Source: an uncultured Ruminococcus sp. (GTDB lineage Bacteria > Bacillota > Clostridia > UBA1212). From it: a stretch of DNA of 61,627 nt. The notes under the pieces were generated by a model. It was not told the DNA's origin and made no database searches. It saw only the letters and a list, made by a program, of their open reading frames with translations. The stretch is from assembly GCA_902792515.1 (NCBI GenBank), contig CADAZX010000023.1, forward strand, positions 1 through 61,627, read 5' to 3'. Below, piece after piece: positions 36,636 through 45,407 of the stretch; the first letter of the stretch is position 1, and each line of letters starts with the position of its first letter. The position numbers and the translations under genes were made by a program.

Positions 36636-37472
36636 ATGAAAAAATTGATTTGCTTGATTCTTTCGGCAGCTCTCATCATTGCGCTCTCCGTTGCCGGAGC
36701 CGGCGCCGCTGAAGAGACAAACGTCGCTTTTGAAAAAGAAGTTATCGGCGAAATCGAAGGAGAGGGCACACTCGAGCTTACTCTCGGTTTCTGGGCTCTT
36801 GAGTATCTCACCGACGGTATGGTTCCCGCTTTCCCGAGCGATGACCAGGACAGACTCGGATGGTACTGCGCAGCTCCCGGACGCGACGTCGACATCACTG
36901 TCACTATCGACCTCGACGGCGAATTCGACTGCTCCAGAATTTATCTCTTCCCTCAGAAATTCCTTGACGGCGCCAACTTCCCGAGCTCATACACGGTTGA
37001 AGTTTCCGAAGACCTTGAGAACTGGACTGTAGTAGGGCAGGAGTCCGGACTTGACGGCGTAAGAAGCGAGCCCCAGACTTACGGTTTTGAGAGCACGAAG
37101 ATCAGCTTTGTGAAAGTTCACGTCACACAGCTATCGACCACGAGGGACGCCAGCAACTACTTTGCGGGTTTGGGCGAGATCGAGGTTTACGGCGTAGAGC
37201 ACGTTGACCAGCAGCCCGGCACAGATCCAAACCCCGGCACAGATCCCAACCCCGGAACAGATCCGAACCCCGGCACTGATCCCAACCCCGGCACCGATCC
37301 GAACCCCGGAACAGATCCGAATCCCGGCACCGACCCGAATCCCGGAACAGATCCCGATCCTGTTGTTGAGCCTCAGCCTACAACCGGCGACAACTCTGTT
37401 CTCTTCGCTGCCGTCGCAGTTCTCGCGATCGCCGCTTCGTTCGTTTTCCTGAGAAAGCGCGAAACAAGATAA
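36636..37472 (+). CDS. Surface protein: discoidin-like domain, PGTDPN stalk, sortase-type C terminus
   Basis: A 278-residue exported protein. The signal peptide ends GAGAAE (about residue 26). An F5/8 type C-like domain (about 27-190) follows, with IDLDGEFDCSRIYLFPQ and SSYTVEVSEDLENWTVVG. Eight PGTDPN-type hexapeptides form a stiff stalk (about 193-240). The end reads QPTTGD, a hydrophobic helix and RKRETR, which is a sortase sorting-signal layout with PTTG in place of LPXTG. It should be covalently attached to the wall and display the discoidin domain, which usually binds carbohydrate. The variant motif makes the sortase class uncertain, and no sortase gene is in the window. GGAGG precedes ATG. 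It is monocistronic with its own promoter and terminator. Confidence 0.8.
   Translation: MKKLICLILSAALIIALSVAGAGAAEETNVAFEKEVIGEIEGEGTLELTLGFWALEYLTDGMVPAFPSDDQDRLGWYCAAPGRDVDITVTIDLDGEFDCSRIYLFPQKFLDGANFPSSYTVEVSEDLENWTVVGQESGLDGVRSEPQTYGFESTKISFVKVHVTQLSTTRDASNYFAGLGEIEVYGVEHVDQQPGTDPNPGTDPNPGTDPNPGTDPNPGTDPNPGTDPNPGTDPNPGTDPDPVVEPQPTTGDNSVLFAAVAVLAIAASFVFLRKRETR
37214..37357 (+). repeat. Eight 18-bp in-frame repeats (PGTDPN stalk)
   Basis: Units of the form CCCGGNACNGAYCCNAAY repeat eight times with synonymous differences; the last encodes PGTDPD. Third-position variation shows selection on protein sequence, so this is not a CRISPR or noncoding satellite. Confidence 0.95.
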
Positions 37473-37500
37473 TTGATTCAGTTTAAAACTTAAGCTTAAA

Positions 37501-37540
37501 GCCGGGCCCCCGATGACTTCGAAGGGCCCGGCTTTTTCTT
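37501..37540 (+). terminator. Terminator after the discoidin surface protein
   Basis: GCCGGGCCC (37501-37509) pairs with GGGCCCGGC (37524-37532), the loop is 14 bases, and TTTTTCTT follows. AAA before the stem can add A-T pairs. Confidence 0.85.
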
Positions 37541-37562
37541 CTATAAATAAATAAAATAATAC

Positions 37563-37591
37563 TTGCACAGACCACCTTTGTTTGATATAAT
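37563..37591 (+). promoter_or_regulatory. Promoter of the dockerin-bearing hydrolase/cohesin gene pair
   Basis: TTGCAC at 37563-37568, 17 bases, then TATAAT at 37586-37591. It begins about 22 bases after the upstream terminator and probably drives both following genes. Confidence 0.8.
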
Positions 37592-37645
37592 AAGCCCAAA
37601 TGAGATGCGCATATGCGCTTCTTGTGGCTTACTAAGGAGAAAACA

Positions 37646-39916
37646 GTGAAAAATACAGCAGCCGGAAGAAGAAATAATATTGCCAAAGCTGTCGCGGTCA
37701 TGCTTGTCTTTTTTATGACCTTTTCGCTCTTTTTCCGTCCTGTTTCAGCCGAAGACCCCGCCACGGATGAGAACGGCGGCCTCGAGCTTTTTGAAACCGA
37801 TATCGCAGGTTACGTCAACGTCAACGTAGACAATATTCTCAACGTAAGATCAGGCCCTTCAACCGAATACGAATCGATTGCCAAGCTTCCTTACGGCACA
37901 GTTCTGGAACTTCACGGAACGGTTGTGTCGGGTGAGGACACGTGGTATTACGTCAGTTACGCCTATGACACGGCGCGCAGCTACGGATACTGCTCCGGCA
38001 AATATATAGGACTTGTGTCTGCCGAGGACGATCCCGAGTTCGAGCTTCTGCTTGACGAGCAGACGTTCCCGGAGTCGTACCGTTCGTTTTTGCGAGTGCT
38101 TCACTACCTGCATCCGAACTGGATCTTCAGGTCGTTCATGGTCGGTCTCGACTGGGACGTGGTTCTCGAAAACGAGTACAAATTCAACTCCAACAACATC
38201 AACATGGAAAAGCCTTCGTCGTGGAAGTCTCTGCGGCAGGGCGCTTTCAACTGGGACGAGGACAGGTGGATAGCAGTTTCGGGAAGCCAGTGGACGTGCG
38301 CTTCGTACGAGCTTATCGACTTTTTCATCGATCCGAGGAACTTCCTCAACGATTCACAGCTTTTCATGTTTGAGCAGCTCACATTTGTCGAAGAGCTTGC
38401 CAGCACCGAATCCGTCGACAGGCTGCTTAGCGGTACTTTCATGTGCGAGAAGGAACTTCCGCTAGGAGACGAGGACGGCGAGCCGATAACTTACGCGGAG
38501 GCTTTCGTGAGGCTCGGTCGCGAGTTCGACGTCAACCCGCTGATGCTGGCGGCGAGAGTCAGACAGGAGCAGGGCGGTTCCGGCACGAACAGGCTTATTT
38601 CCGGCACGGTTCCCGGTTACGAAGGCTACTACAACTACTTCAACATCGAGGCCGCGGGTTCCACGAACGAGCAGATCCTCGAAAACGGTCTCAACGAGGC
38701 CAAGCGCGAAGGCTGGACGAGCCCTTATCTGGCGCTGAAAGGCGGCAGCAAAAAGGTCAGCCAGAACTACATCACCAAGGGCCAGGACACGCTCTACCTC
38801 CAAAAGTACGACGTCGACGGCACTTACTACGGCCGCTACTGGCACCAGTACATGCAGAACGTCCAGGCGCCGAGCAGAGAGGGAAGCAACGTCAGAAAGA
38901 CGTACCAGAACCTCGGAATGTTCGAGCAGGCGTTCACTTTTAAGGTCCCCGTTTACGACAACATGCCCGAAAAGTGCTGCCCGTGTCCGACTGCCGACGG
39001 CAACCCGAACTACAGACTCTCGAAAATTGCCGTCAACGACTACGCGATGTCGCCGTCTTTCGAGTCGGGTGTCTTCACTTACACGATGACGCTTCCCGCG
39101 AGCATAGAAACAGTCGACATCACCGCGGTTCCGATCAACAGCAAAACGACTGTTACAGGCACGGGAACGTTCCCGATTGAAACAGGCGAAAACGTTTTCC
39201 TGATTACAACCGTTTCCGAAAGGGGAGACAGCGGCGAATACAAGATCGTCATTTTGAAGTCTGAGGACGATTTCACGCCCGCAACCGCGACGCCTACTCC
39301 GACTCCGACACCTACGCCGACTCCCACGCCGACTCCAACGCCGACCGCGACGCCCACCGCGATTCCGACTGAAACTCCGACCGCGACTCCGACACCCACG
39401 CCGACGCCAACTCCCACTCCGACTCCGACGCCCACACCGACGCCTGTTCCGGAGCCGGTTTACTCGACTTCGCTGCTTTCGGCGGACAACAGTCTGCTCG
39501 GGAAAATAGCTTACGGAATTGCCGAGAGGACTTCGGCCGAATCCGTTTCTTCGAAGTTTGAACTTTCAAGGTGTCATCTTGTGATCAAAAACGCTTCGGG
39601 TGCCGAGGTAACAGGAGGAACTGTTGTTTCTACCGGCTCTACGGTTGAGGTCGTTTCCGAAAACGACGGTTCCGTGCTCGAAAAGTACACGCTTATTCTT
39701 TTCGGCGACCTTGACGGCGACGGCTTGATCAACGCCAAGGACTTCCTGCTGATCAAGCGCCACATCTGGAATATTAAAGCGCTGGAAGGCGCCGCGCTGG
39801 TTGCCGGTTCCGTTTACGCGACCGACAAGTCGACAGCCGTATCGCCGACCGCACGCGACTTTCTGCTTATAAAACGTCACATCTGGAATCTCGCTCTGAT
39901 CGAGCAGCCGAGCTGA
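37646..39916 (+). CDS. Secreted peptidoglycan-hydrolase-like protein with SH3 and dockerin-like domains
   Basis: A 756-residue exported protein. The signal peptide ends PVSAED. A bacterial SH3 domain follows (about 50-115; [15 protein letters not shown]). The catalytic region (about 130-430) resembles glucosaminidases of the LytD/mannosyl-glycoprotein type: [17 protein letters not shown] holds the likely catalytic Glu, and [12 protein letters not shown] the conserved downstream block. A cadherin-like beta-sandwich domain (about 445-545), a Thr-Pro linker and a C-terminal dockerin-like module come next. In the latter [20 protein letters not shown] is a good calcium loop, while the second half ([15 protein letters not shown]) keeps the helix but not the loop. 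The start is GTG at 37646 with AAGGAG 7 bases upstream. The next gene, 14 bases downstream, carries a cohesin-like domain, which suggests surface docking. Confidence 0.75.
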   Translation: MKNTAAGRRNNIAKAVAVMLVFFMTFSLFFRPVSAEDPATDENGGLELFETDIAGYVNVNVDNILNVRSGPSTEYESIAKLPYGTVLELHGTVVSGEDTWYYVSYAYDTARSYGYCSGKYIGLVSAEDDPEFELLLDEQTFPESYRSFLRVLHYLHPNWIFRSFMVGLDWDVVLENEYKFNSNNINMEKPSSWKSLRQGAFNWDEDRWIAVSGSQWTCASYELIDFFIDPRNFLNDSQLFMFEQLTFVEELASTESVDRLLSGTFMCEKELPLGDEDGEPITYAEAFVRLGREFDVNPLMLAARVRQEQGGSGTNRLISGTVPGYEGYYNYFNIEAAGSTNEQILENGLNEAKREGWTSPYLALKGGSKKVSQNYITKGQDTLYLQKYDVDGTYYGRYWHQYMQNVQAPSREGSNVRKTYQNLGMFEQAFTFKVPVYDNMPEKCCPCPTADGNPNYRLSKIAVNDYAMSPSFESGVFTYTMTLPASIETVDITAVPINSKTTVTGTGTFPIETGENVFLITTVSERGDSGEYKIVILKSEDDFTPATATPTPTPTPTPTPTPTPTPTATPTAIPTETPTATPTPTPTPTPTPTPTPTPTPVPEPVYSTSLLSADNSLLGKIAYGIAERTSAESVSSKFELSRCHLVIKNASGAEVTGGTVVSTGSTVEVVSENDGSVLEKYTLILFGDLDGDGLINAKDFLLIKRHIWNIKALEGAALVAGSVYATDKSTAVSPTARDFLLIKRHIWNLALIEQPS
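39281..39450 (+). repeat. Thr-Pro codon repeat linker
   Basis: Imperfect ACNCCN repeats encode a (TP)n linker between the cadherin-like domain and the C-terminal module. A similar shorter tract is in the next gene near 40668-40750. The antisense Gly-Val frame is a shadow of it. Confidence 0.9.
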
Positions 39917-39930
39917 CGGAGGGTAAAAGA

Positions 39931-41571
39931 ATGAAGAGGATTGCTTTAGTTTCTATATGTTTTGTTCTTGCGGCCGTTATTGCACTTGCCGCGTTCATGT
40001 TTACCGGTTCTCTTGCGGACGAACCGGAGGCGACCATCAACCTCTCTCTCAGCAGGACCGAGGCCGATCTCAACGCTGAGGTAACGCTTACCCTCAACTA
40101 CAGCTGCGCTTCCAACACCGGCTTCATCCAGTGGAATCTCAATTACGACTCGAGAAAGCTTCAATTTCTGCCCTCAGGCGACCAGTCCGAGGCTGACGGA
40201 ATCATCTCGGAAATGCTCGACTTCGGAAAGAACGAAGACTCCACTTCGATCGTAAAGACTTACAAATTCAAGACCGTCGCGGTAGGCGAGGCCGTTTTCA
40301 CTCTTTCCGACATTCTCAACTACAGACTTGAACCCGTAGCGGGAAAAGACGACGAGATCATCACGTCAGCCGGTACGGCTACCCTAAATATAGTCGAAAA
40401 AACAAAGTCGTCCAACTGCTATTTAAGATCTATCGAGCCTTCTCAGGGGCATCTCGAACCGGCGTTCAACAAGGAGGTCTTAAACTACACCGTTCACGTA
40501 GCGAACGACATCACGGTGTGCTACATGTATTCCGAGCTTGAGGACAGGACCGCAAGAAGCGAGCTCTCCGGCAACGAGTTTTTGAAGGTAGGAGACAACG
40601 TCAGAACCATAACGGTCACGGCCGAGGACGGCACCGTGAGGCGCTACACAGTCAACGTAATAAGGGCAGAGGCACCGACGCCGACGCCGACCAACACGCC
40701 TACGCCTACCCAGGCAAACACGCCCACTCCGACTCCGACTCCCACTGAATCCGCGACAGAAAAGCCCACCGAGGCAGGCACTGAAACGTCAGAGCCAACT
40801 GAAACTCCCGAGGATTCCGATAATCCCGGGGAAACCGAGACCGGACCCCAACTTGAAACAGAGAGTCCCACAGACCCAGGCACATCAGACGTTCCGACCG
40901 AGAATCCCGTGGACACGGTTCAGCCTACAGAGACGCCTGCCGGTGAAACCGACATTCCCACAAGCATTCCCGACGTTACGCCGGACCCGAACGAAAAAAA
41001 GGACGCCGACGGCGACGTACTGATCGGTACGTTCGACATTTTCGGCGAGGAATTTGAGGTTTTCAACGTTAAAAACTACCTTGAGCGGAACTACCCCGAT
41101 AAAAAAATCAGAGATACGGTCAATTTCATCGCGGGCGGAAAGATTCTCCGCGGAATCAACGCGTACGAAGGCAAAACGGTTCAGTTCCTGATTGCCGCGA
41201 AAAAGAACGGCGGCCAGAAGGGCGTTTACGTTGTCGACACAAAAGAGCGGACCGTTTCAAGGTTCATGGGCGGCGACAGAATATTCTCGTCGTTCGACGT
41301 CTCAAAGGATTCAAGGGACGAGATAGATTATCCCTCCGAGACAGAAAAGCCTTCCGGCGACGGAGTTTACAAGTTCAAGGTTTCAGAGGCGCTCGACAGA
41401 ACGCTTGATTTCGGAACCAAAAACGTTTTGTTTTCCTCCGCGTGCGGAACCGCGCTTTTCGTTGTACCCGGAATGATCGCCGGAATCGTCGCTGTCGCGG
41501 CGGGTAAGCGCAAAAAGCGCGAAGACAATTTAATCGAAGAAAACATTAAAACAAGCGAAGAAGAGGCCTGA
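39931..41571 (+). CDS. Membrane-anchored surface protein with cohesin-like and cadherin-like domains
   Basis: A 546-residue protein. An N-terminal signal or anchor helix (about 5-28) comes first. A cohesin-like beta sandwich (about 33-155) follows, in which NTGFIQWNLNYDSRKLQFLP corresponds to the cohesin strand pattern and VGEAVFTLSDILNY to a later strand. A cadherin-like sandwich (about 160-245; LNYTVHVANDITV, RRYTVNVIRA), a Thr/Pro/Glu-rich stalk of about 100 residues, an unassigned domain (about 350-480), a membrane helix near 495-520 and a basic cytoplasmic tail (KRKKRED) complete it. I infer an anchoring scaffold for a dockerin partner, most simply the hydrolase encoded 14 bases upstream. 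The cohesin call rests on pattern, not alignment, so another Ig-like adhesion fold is possible. Confidence 0.7.
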   Translation: MKRIALVSICFVLAAVIALAAFMFTGSLADEPEATINLSLSRTEADLNAEVTLTLNYSCASNTGFIQWNLNYDSRKLQFLPSGDQSEADGIISEMLDFGKNEDSTSIVKTYKFKTVAVGEAVFTLSDILNYRLEPVAGKDDEIITSAGTATLNIVEKTKSSNCYLRSIEPSQGHLEPAFNKEVLNYTVHVANDITVCYMYSELEDRTARSELSGNEFLKVGDNVRTITVTAEDGTVRRYTVNVIRAEAPTPTPTNTPTPTQANTPTPTPTPTESATEKPTEAGTETSEPTETPEDSDNPGETETGPQLETESPTDPGTSDVPTENPVDTVQPTETPAGETDIPTSIPDVTPDPNEKKDADGDVLIGTFDIFGEEFEVFNVKNYLERNYPDKKIRDTVNFIAGGKILRGINAYEGKTVQFLIAAKKNGGQKGVYVVDTKERTVSRFMGGDRIFSSFDVSKDSRDEIDYPSETEKPSGDGVYKFKVSEALDRTLDFGTKNVLFSSACGTALFVVPGMIAGIVAVAAGKRKKREDNLIEENIKTSEEEA

Positions 41572-41590
41572 GGAAAGAGCCTCTTTCCGC
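41561..41590 (+). terminator. Weak terminator overlapping the end of the cohesin gene
   Basis: AAGAGGC (41561-41567) pairs with GCCTCTT (41579-41585) with an 11-base loop that contains the stop codon. The tail is weak (TCCGC), so partial read-through into mutL is likely. Confidence 0.4.
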
Positions 41591-41647
41591 TTTATAAGCG
41601 CAGTCAAACATGATTCAGTTAAAACCTGCGCGGAATAGGTAAAAGTT

Positions 41648-43738
41648 ATGGGAAAGATTATTCTGCTCGACGAACTCACCTCGTGCCAGATCGCGGCCGG
41701 AGAAGTCGTCGAAAGGCCCGCTTCGGTCGTCAAGGAGACGGTTGAAAACTCCATCGACGCAGGAAGTACAAGGATCTCCGTCGAGATAAAAAACGGCGGA
41801 ATCAAATTCATACGCATAGAAGACAACGGCAGCGGAATGGAGTCCGACGATTGCATTATCGCTTTCGACAAACACGCGACAAGCAAGCTCCGCTGCGCGG
41901 AGGATCTTTTTAATATCAGCACGCTCGGCTTCAGAGGGGAAGCGCTCGCGAGTATCGCGGCCGTCGCCCGAGTCACCTTAAAAACTAAAACCGAGGAGGC
42001 CGAGGCCGGCACTTTTGTCGTTTTCGAAGGAGGAGAGCTGATTGACACCGGCGCATGCGGAATGAGGAAGGGCACTCAGATCACCGTCGAGAACCTTTTC
42101 TACAACACGCCCGCGAGATACAAATTCCTGAAGCGCGACCAGACCGAAGCTTCGTACGTCGCCGACGTTATGGAGAAGTTCGCGCTGTCTCACCCCGGTA
42201 TATCTTTTAAGCTCGTTTCCGACGGAAAGCAGATTCTTTTCTCGCCCGGGGGAAACCTTTCCGCTGTCGTTTACGGCCTTTACGGGAAAAACATTTTCGA
42301 CAGACTTAAAGAGGTGAACTTCAGGCTCGGAAACGTTGAAGTCACCGGTTTTTGCGGCACGAAGGATCTGACGTACGGAAACCGCGGCCGCGAAAACGTT
42401 TTCGTGAACGGAAGATTTGTAAAAAGCAAAACCGTTCTGTCGGCAATCGACGAGGCGTACAAGCAGCTCGTAATGAAGGGCAAGTTTCCGTTTGTGATCC
42501 TGAACATCAAAATGCCGCCCGTTTCGGTTGACGTCAACGTCCATCCGGCCAAAACCGAGGTGAGGTTCGCCGACGACAATACCGTTTTTCGCGCCGTCAC
42601 ACACGCGGTTTACAACGCGCTGTACGACGTCGAGGTTGGCGAACCGGGGATCGTACCTTCCGCTGAAGATCCTTCCGCTGAAACTCCTTCCGCCGAGGAA
42701 AAGAGCGTTTCGTATATCACGAGCGACATGCCGCAGGACAGCCGGAAACTCACCGAAAATGAGATCCTAAGCGCTATGACCGCAGCCGCGACGGAAGGTC
42801 TCAATAAGGAGAGCTCCGCCGGCGCTTCAGCCTTCGCTTCCTCGGAAGGAAATAATGACAGCCGTCCGGACGTCACCGAAAAGGAACAGGCGTCTTTCTG
42901 GAAAAACGAAAAAGTTAAAGAGCCTGAAATTCCCGAAAAGAAGGAAAATTCTTACACCGTAACAGTGCCCGTTGAGCCCAGGGATGATCATAATAATTTG
43001 CCTCCGGCAGGCGTAACAACAGGTACTGAAGAAGGCACCGTTTCTTTAGAGCAAAGCAAAGAGCAGGAAGGCTTCATTTCCGGTTCCGGCCCCGAATCTC
43101 AGGCGGGAGTCGCCTACAATTTAGACGGCGACAGGAACGCCGAGTCGCTCGAGAACCTTCCCGTGTACCGCGACGGCAGAGTCGTGGGGCAGATTTTCGA
43201 AACGTATATCGTTATCGAACACGAAGACAATCTCTATCTGCTCGACCAGCACGCAGCTCACGAACGCCTAAAATACGAGGAGATCAGGAAGGCGCTCGAA
43301 GCGCGCGAAAACGAGTCTCAGCAGCTTCTTCTCCCTCAGACGGTCACGCTTGGCGCGTCCGAGTACCTGAAATTTGAAGGCGTGAGACAGACGCTTGAGA
43401 ATCTCGGGTTTGAGATCGACAATTTCGGCGCGAATACTCTCATTATCCGCGCGATTCCTTCGCTGATCACACCCGAAAAGGCGGAGGATTTCGTCGTCAC
43501 CGCAATCGGAAGCGCGAGACCCTCAGAAGGACGTACGAACGTTTTCAACGACTACGCGGTCTATACGATGGCATGCAAAGCGGCTATAAAAGCCAACAGA
43601 AAGCTGTCCGACGTCGAAATCAGGGCGCTTCTCGACGACCTTGTCCGCATCAAAAACCCGGGAACGTGCCCGCACGGCAGGCCGATTCTTATCAAGTGGT
43701 CGAAGTATGAGATCGAAAGGAAATTCCACAGAGCATGA
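41648..43738 (+). CDS. mutL: DNA mismatch repair protein MutL (endonuclease type)
   Basis: A 696-residue MutL. The N-terminal GHKL ATPase has QIAAGEVVERPASVVKE, ENSIDAG, IEDNGSGM and TLGFRGEALASI, then NVHPAKTEVRF. An acidic, unconserved linker (about 330-490) leads to the C-terminal endonuclease domain. That domain has DQHAAHERLKYEE (the DQHA(X)2E(X)4E metal motif), ACKAAIKANRK and CPHGRP, all intact. QLLLP is the expected beta-clamp-binding motif. It nicks the daughter strand after MutS recognition, as in bacteria without MutH. mutS, often upstream in Clostridia, is not in the window. Only GGTAAAAG is seen before ATG, a weak ribosome binding site. Its last codons overlap the miaA start (ATGA). 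Confidence 0.95.
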   Translation: MGKIILLDELTSCQIAAGEVVERPASVVKETVENSIDAGSTRISVEIKNGGIKFIRIEDNGSGMESDDCIIAFDKHATSKLRCAEDLFNISTLGFRGEALASIAAVARVTLKTKTEEAEAGTFVVFEGGELIDTGACGMRKGTQITVENLFYNTPARYKFLKRDQTEASYVADVMEKFALSHPGISFKLVSDGKQILFSPGGNLSAVVYGLYGKNIFDRLKEVNFRLGNVEVTGFCGTKDLTYGNRGRENVFVNGRFVKSKTVLSAIDEAYKQLVMKGKFPFVILNIKMPPVSVDVNVHPAKTEVRFADDNTVFRAVTHAVYNALYDVEVGEPGIVPSAEDPSAETPSAEEKSVSYITSDMPQDSRKLTENEILSAMTAAATEGLNKESSAGASAFASSEGNNDSRPDVTEKEQASFWKNEKVKEPEIPEKKENSYTVTVPVEPRDDHNNLPPAGVTTGTEEGTVSLEQSKEQEGFISGSGPESQAGVAYNLDGDRNAESLENLPVYRDGRVVGQIFETYIVIEHEDNLYLLDQHAAHERLKYEEIRKALEARENESQQLLLPQTVTLGASEYLKFEGVRQTLENLGFEIDNFGANTLIIRAIPSLITPEKAEDFVVTAIGSARPSEGRTNVFNDYAVYTMACKAAIKANRKLSDVEIRALLDDLVRIKNPGTCPHGRPILIKWSKYEIERKFHRA

Positions 43739-44766
43739 ACCCCGGAACTTTGCTTCACGCGAGAGATATAGTTTACACCGGTTATATCGCGAACGACCCG
43801 GACTGTATTATAATTTGCGGTCCTACGTGCTCCGGCAAATCAAAGCTCGCGCTGTTTCTCGCCGACTCGCTTGGCGGCGAGATAGTTTCGTGCGACTCCA
43901 TGCAGATATACCGCGGAATGAATATCGGAACCGCTAAACCAACGGAAGCCGAGATGACGCTTGTACCTCACCACCTTATCGATATCGTTGACCCGTGGGA
44001 GGAGTACAGTGTTTTTAAGTACAGGGAAGCGGCGTTAACCGCCATTCGGGATATTATCAGCCGCGGAAGGATTCCGGTCGTTTGCGGGGGAACGGGTCTT
44101 TACGTCAACTCGCTTCTGGACAACAGGCAGTTCGCCGCCGGCGAGGAGGATTCGACATTTTTCGATTTGTACAAAAACGAAGCCGAAACGGCAGAAAAAC
44201 TCTACAACGCCAAACGTTTTGACGAACTTTACGCGATGCTCGAAAAATACGACCCCGAAGCCGCCTCATCGTTCCACAAAAACAATTCCGTAAGAGTTTT
44301 AAGAGCTCTCAAGCTCTTTTTCATCACCGGAAAGCGCAAAAACGAGCGCGAGGCAGAGTCTGTCGCGAAACCTTCGGAAATTCGATTTTCGACGTTTTGT
44401 CTGATGCCCGACAGGAAGGCTCTTTACGCCGACATCGACAAAAGAGTCGATATAATGCGTGAGCAGGGGCTTCTCGAGGAGGCCGTTCGAGTATATAAGA
44501 TATCACGCGAAAGAGCGGCCGGGCTTGGAATCGCGCCCGAAGCTGTCAAAAACATGACGGCTTTTGCGGCCATCGGCTACAAAGAGCTCCTTCCGTTTAC
44601 CGGTTTTCCCGAGACGGCGGTCGACGAATCGCTGCTTCCGCCGGAAAAAAGGCCTTACAACGTCGACACCGCTTTCCGCGAGATAAAGCTGAACACGAGG
44701 CACTACGCAAAAAGGCAGATAACGTGGTTCAAAAAGACGCCCGGAGCCGTTTTCATCGACGTCTGA
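43735..44766 (+). CDS. miaA: tRNA dimethylallyltransferase (MiaA)
   Basis: A 343-residue enzyme that adds the isopentenyl group to A37 of tRNAs reading UNN codons. The P-loop is IICGPTCSGKSKLA (about residues 26-39). EIVSCDSMQIYRGMNIGTAK is the substrate-binding block, then VPHHLIDIVDPWEEYSV, VVCGGTGLYVNSLL, NNSVRVLRALK and, at the end, NTRHYAKRQITWFKK. About 25 residues precede the usual start of the fold. Even so, the ATG at 43735 overlaps the mutL stop by 4 bases, which supports translational coupling. The mutL-miaA order is common in Bacillota. Confidence 0.95.
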   Translation: MNPGTLLHARDIVYTGYIANDPDCIIICGPTCSGKSKLALFLADSLGGEIVSCDSMQIYRGMNIGTAKPTEAEMTLVPHHLIDIVDPWEEYSVFKYREAALTAIRDIISRGRIPVVCGGTGLYVNSLLDNRQFAAGEEDSTFFDLYKNEAETAEKLYNAKRFDELYAMLEKYDPEAASSFHKNNSVRVLRALKLFFITGKRKNEREAESVAKPSEIRFSTFCLMPDRKALYADIDKRVDIMREQGLLEEAVRVYKISRERAAGLGIAPEAVKNMTAFAAIGYKELLPFTGFPETAVDESLLPPEKRPYNVDTAFREIKLNTRHYAKRQITWFKKTPGAVFIDV

Positions 44767-44789
44767 CAAAAATCAAGCGCATCAACGTT

Positions 44790-44829
44790 AAAAGAACGTT
44801 TTTCGTAGCAGCGGGAAGCGTTCTTTTTT
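44790..44829 (+). terminator. Terminator after miaA
   Basis: AAAAGAACG (44790-44798) pairs with CGTTCTTTT (44819-44827), with a 20-base loop, and the T run continues. The plus-strand tail is TTTTTTG. Confidence 0.65.
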
Positions 44830-44876
44830 GATTTTGATTTTAAGGGCTTAATCCGCTTTATTAAGAGTCTCAAACG

Positions 44877-44885
44877 TGGTATAAT
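44877..44885 (+). promoter_or_regulatory. Extended -10 promoter for mrnC-rlmB-pcrA
   Basis: TGGTATAAT is an extended -10; the -35 region (TTTATT near 44857) is poor. It lies 57 bases before the mrnC start. Confidence 0.55.
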
Positions 44886-44942
44886 GTTACAGGCTCTAAA
44901 AAAGCCTTAAAGCTTACAGTTTTTGCGAGGAGCGAGCCCCGT

Positions 44943-45392
44943 ATGGATTTTGATTTCGCTGAGATGAAACCTTTTTCGAGCACGGAGATACTGTCCGAGC
45001 CGACACTGTCTCTTGCCTATATCGGCGACTGCGTTTACGAGTGTTTTGTGAGGAATACTGTTCTCCGCGAATTCCCGGGAGCGCACGCGGGCAAGCTTCA
45101 CAAGGCGGGGGCGGCGGCGTCAAACTGCCGTTCGCAGCGCGAGGTTCTTGAGGCTGTCGGGATTTTTCTAACGGAAGAGGAAAAGGCGGTTGTAAAGCGC
45201 GGCTCAAACTCCAAGCCCGCGAGCATTCCGAAGAACGCCTCCAGAGCCGACTACCTCAAGGCAACCGGACTGGAAACGCTTGTCGGCATGCTTTATCTGG
45301 AAAGGAAATACGACCGGCTGAACGAAATTTTCGGCAAATGTTTAGATGTAGTGCGCGAACAGGTGCGCGCTCCGTTTGAAAATTATAATTGA
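44943..45392 (+). CDS. mrnC: Mini-ribonuclease III (MrnC)
   Basis: A 149-residue protein consisting of only the RNase III catalytic domain, with no dsRNA-binding domain. LSLAYIGDCVYECFVRN contains the signature Asp, and GLETLVGMLYLERKYDRL holds the conserved C-terminal Glu region. In Bacillus subtilis this enzyme trims the ends of 23S rRNA precursor, which fits the neighbour rlmB, a 23S rRNA methyltransferase, 15 bases downstream. GAGGAG lies upstream of the ATG with a rather long spacer. Standard length and complete. Confidence 0.93.
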   Translation: MDFDFAEMKPFSSTEILSEPTLSLAYIGDCVYECFVRNTVLREFPGAHAGKLHKAGAAASNCRSQREVLEAVGIFLTEEEKAVVKRGSNSKPASIPKNASRADYLKATGLETLVGMLYLERKYDRLNEIFGKCLDVVREQVRAPFENYN

Positions 45393-45407
45393 TTTAAAGG
45401 TGTAAAA

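Noticed and set aside
37214..37357. Regular 18-bp repeats as a CRISPR array
   Set aside because: No spacers, repeats are contiguous and in frame, and differences are mostly at third codon positions.
39079..39435. Antisense Gly-Val repeat protein
   Set aside because: It is the complement of the Thr-Pro linker codons.
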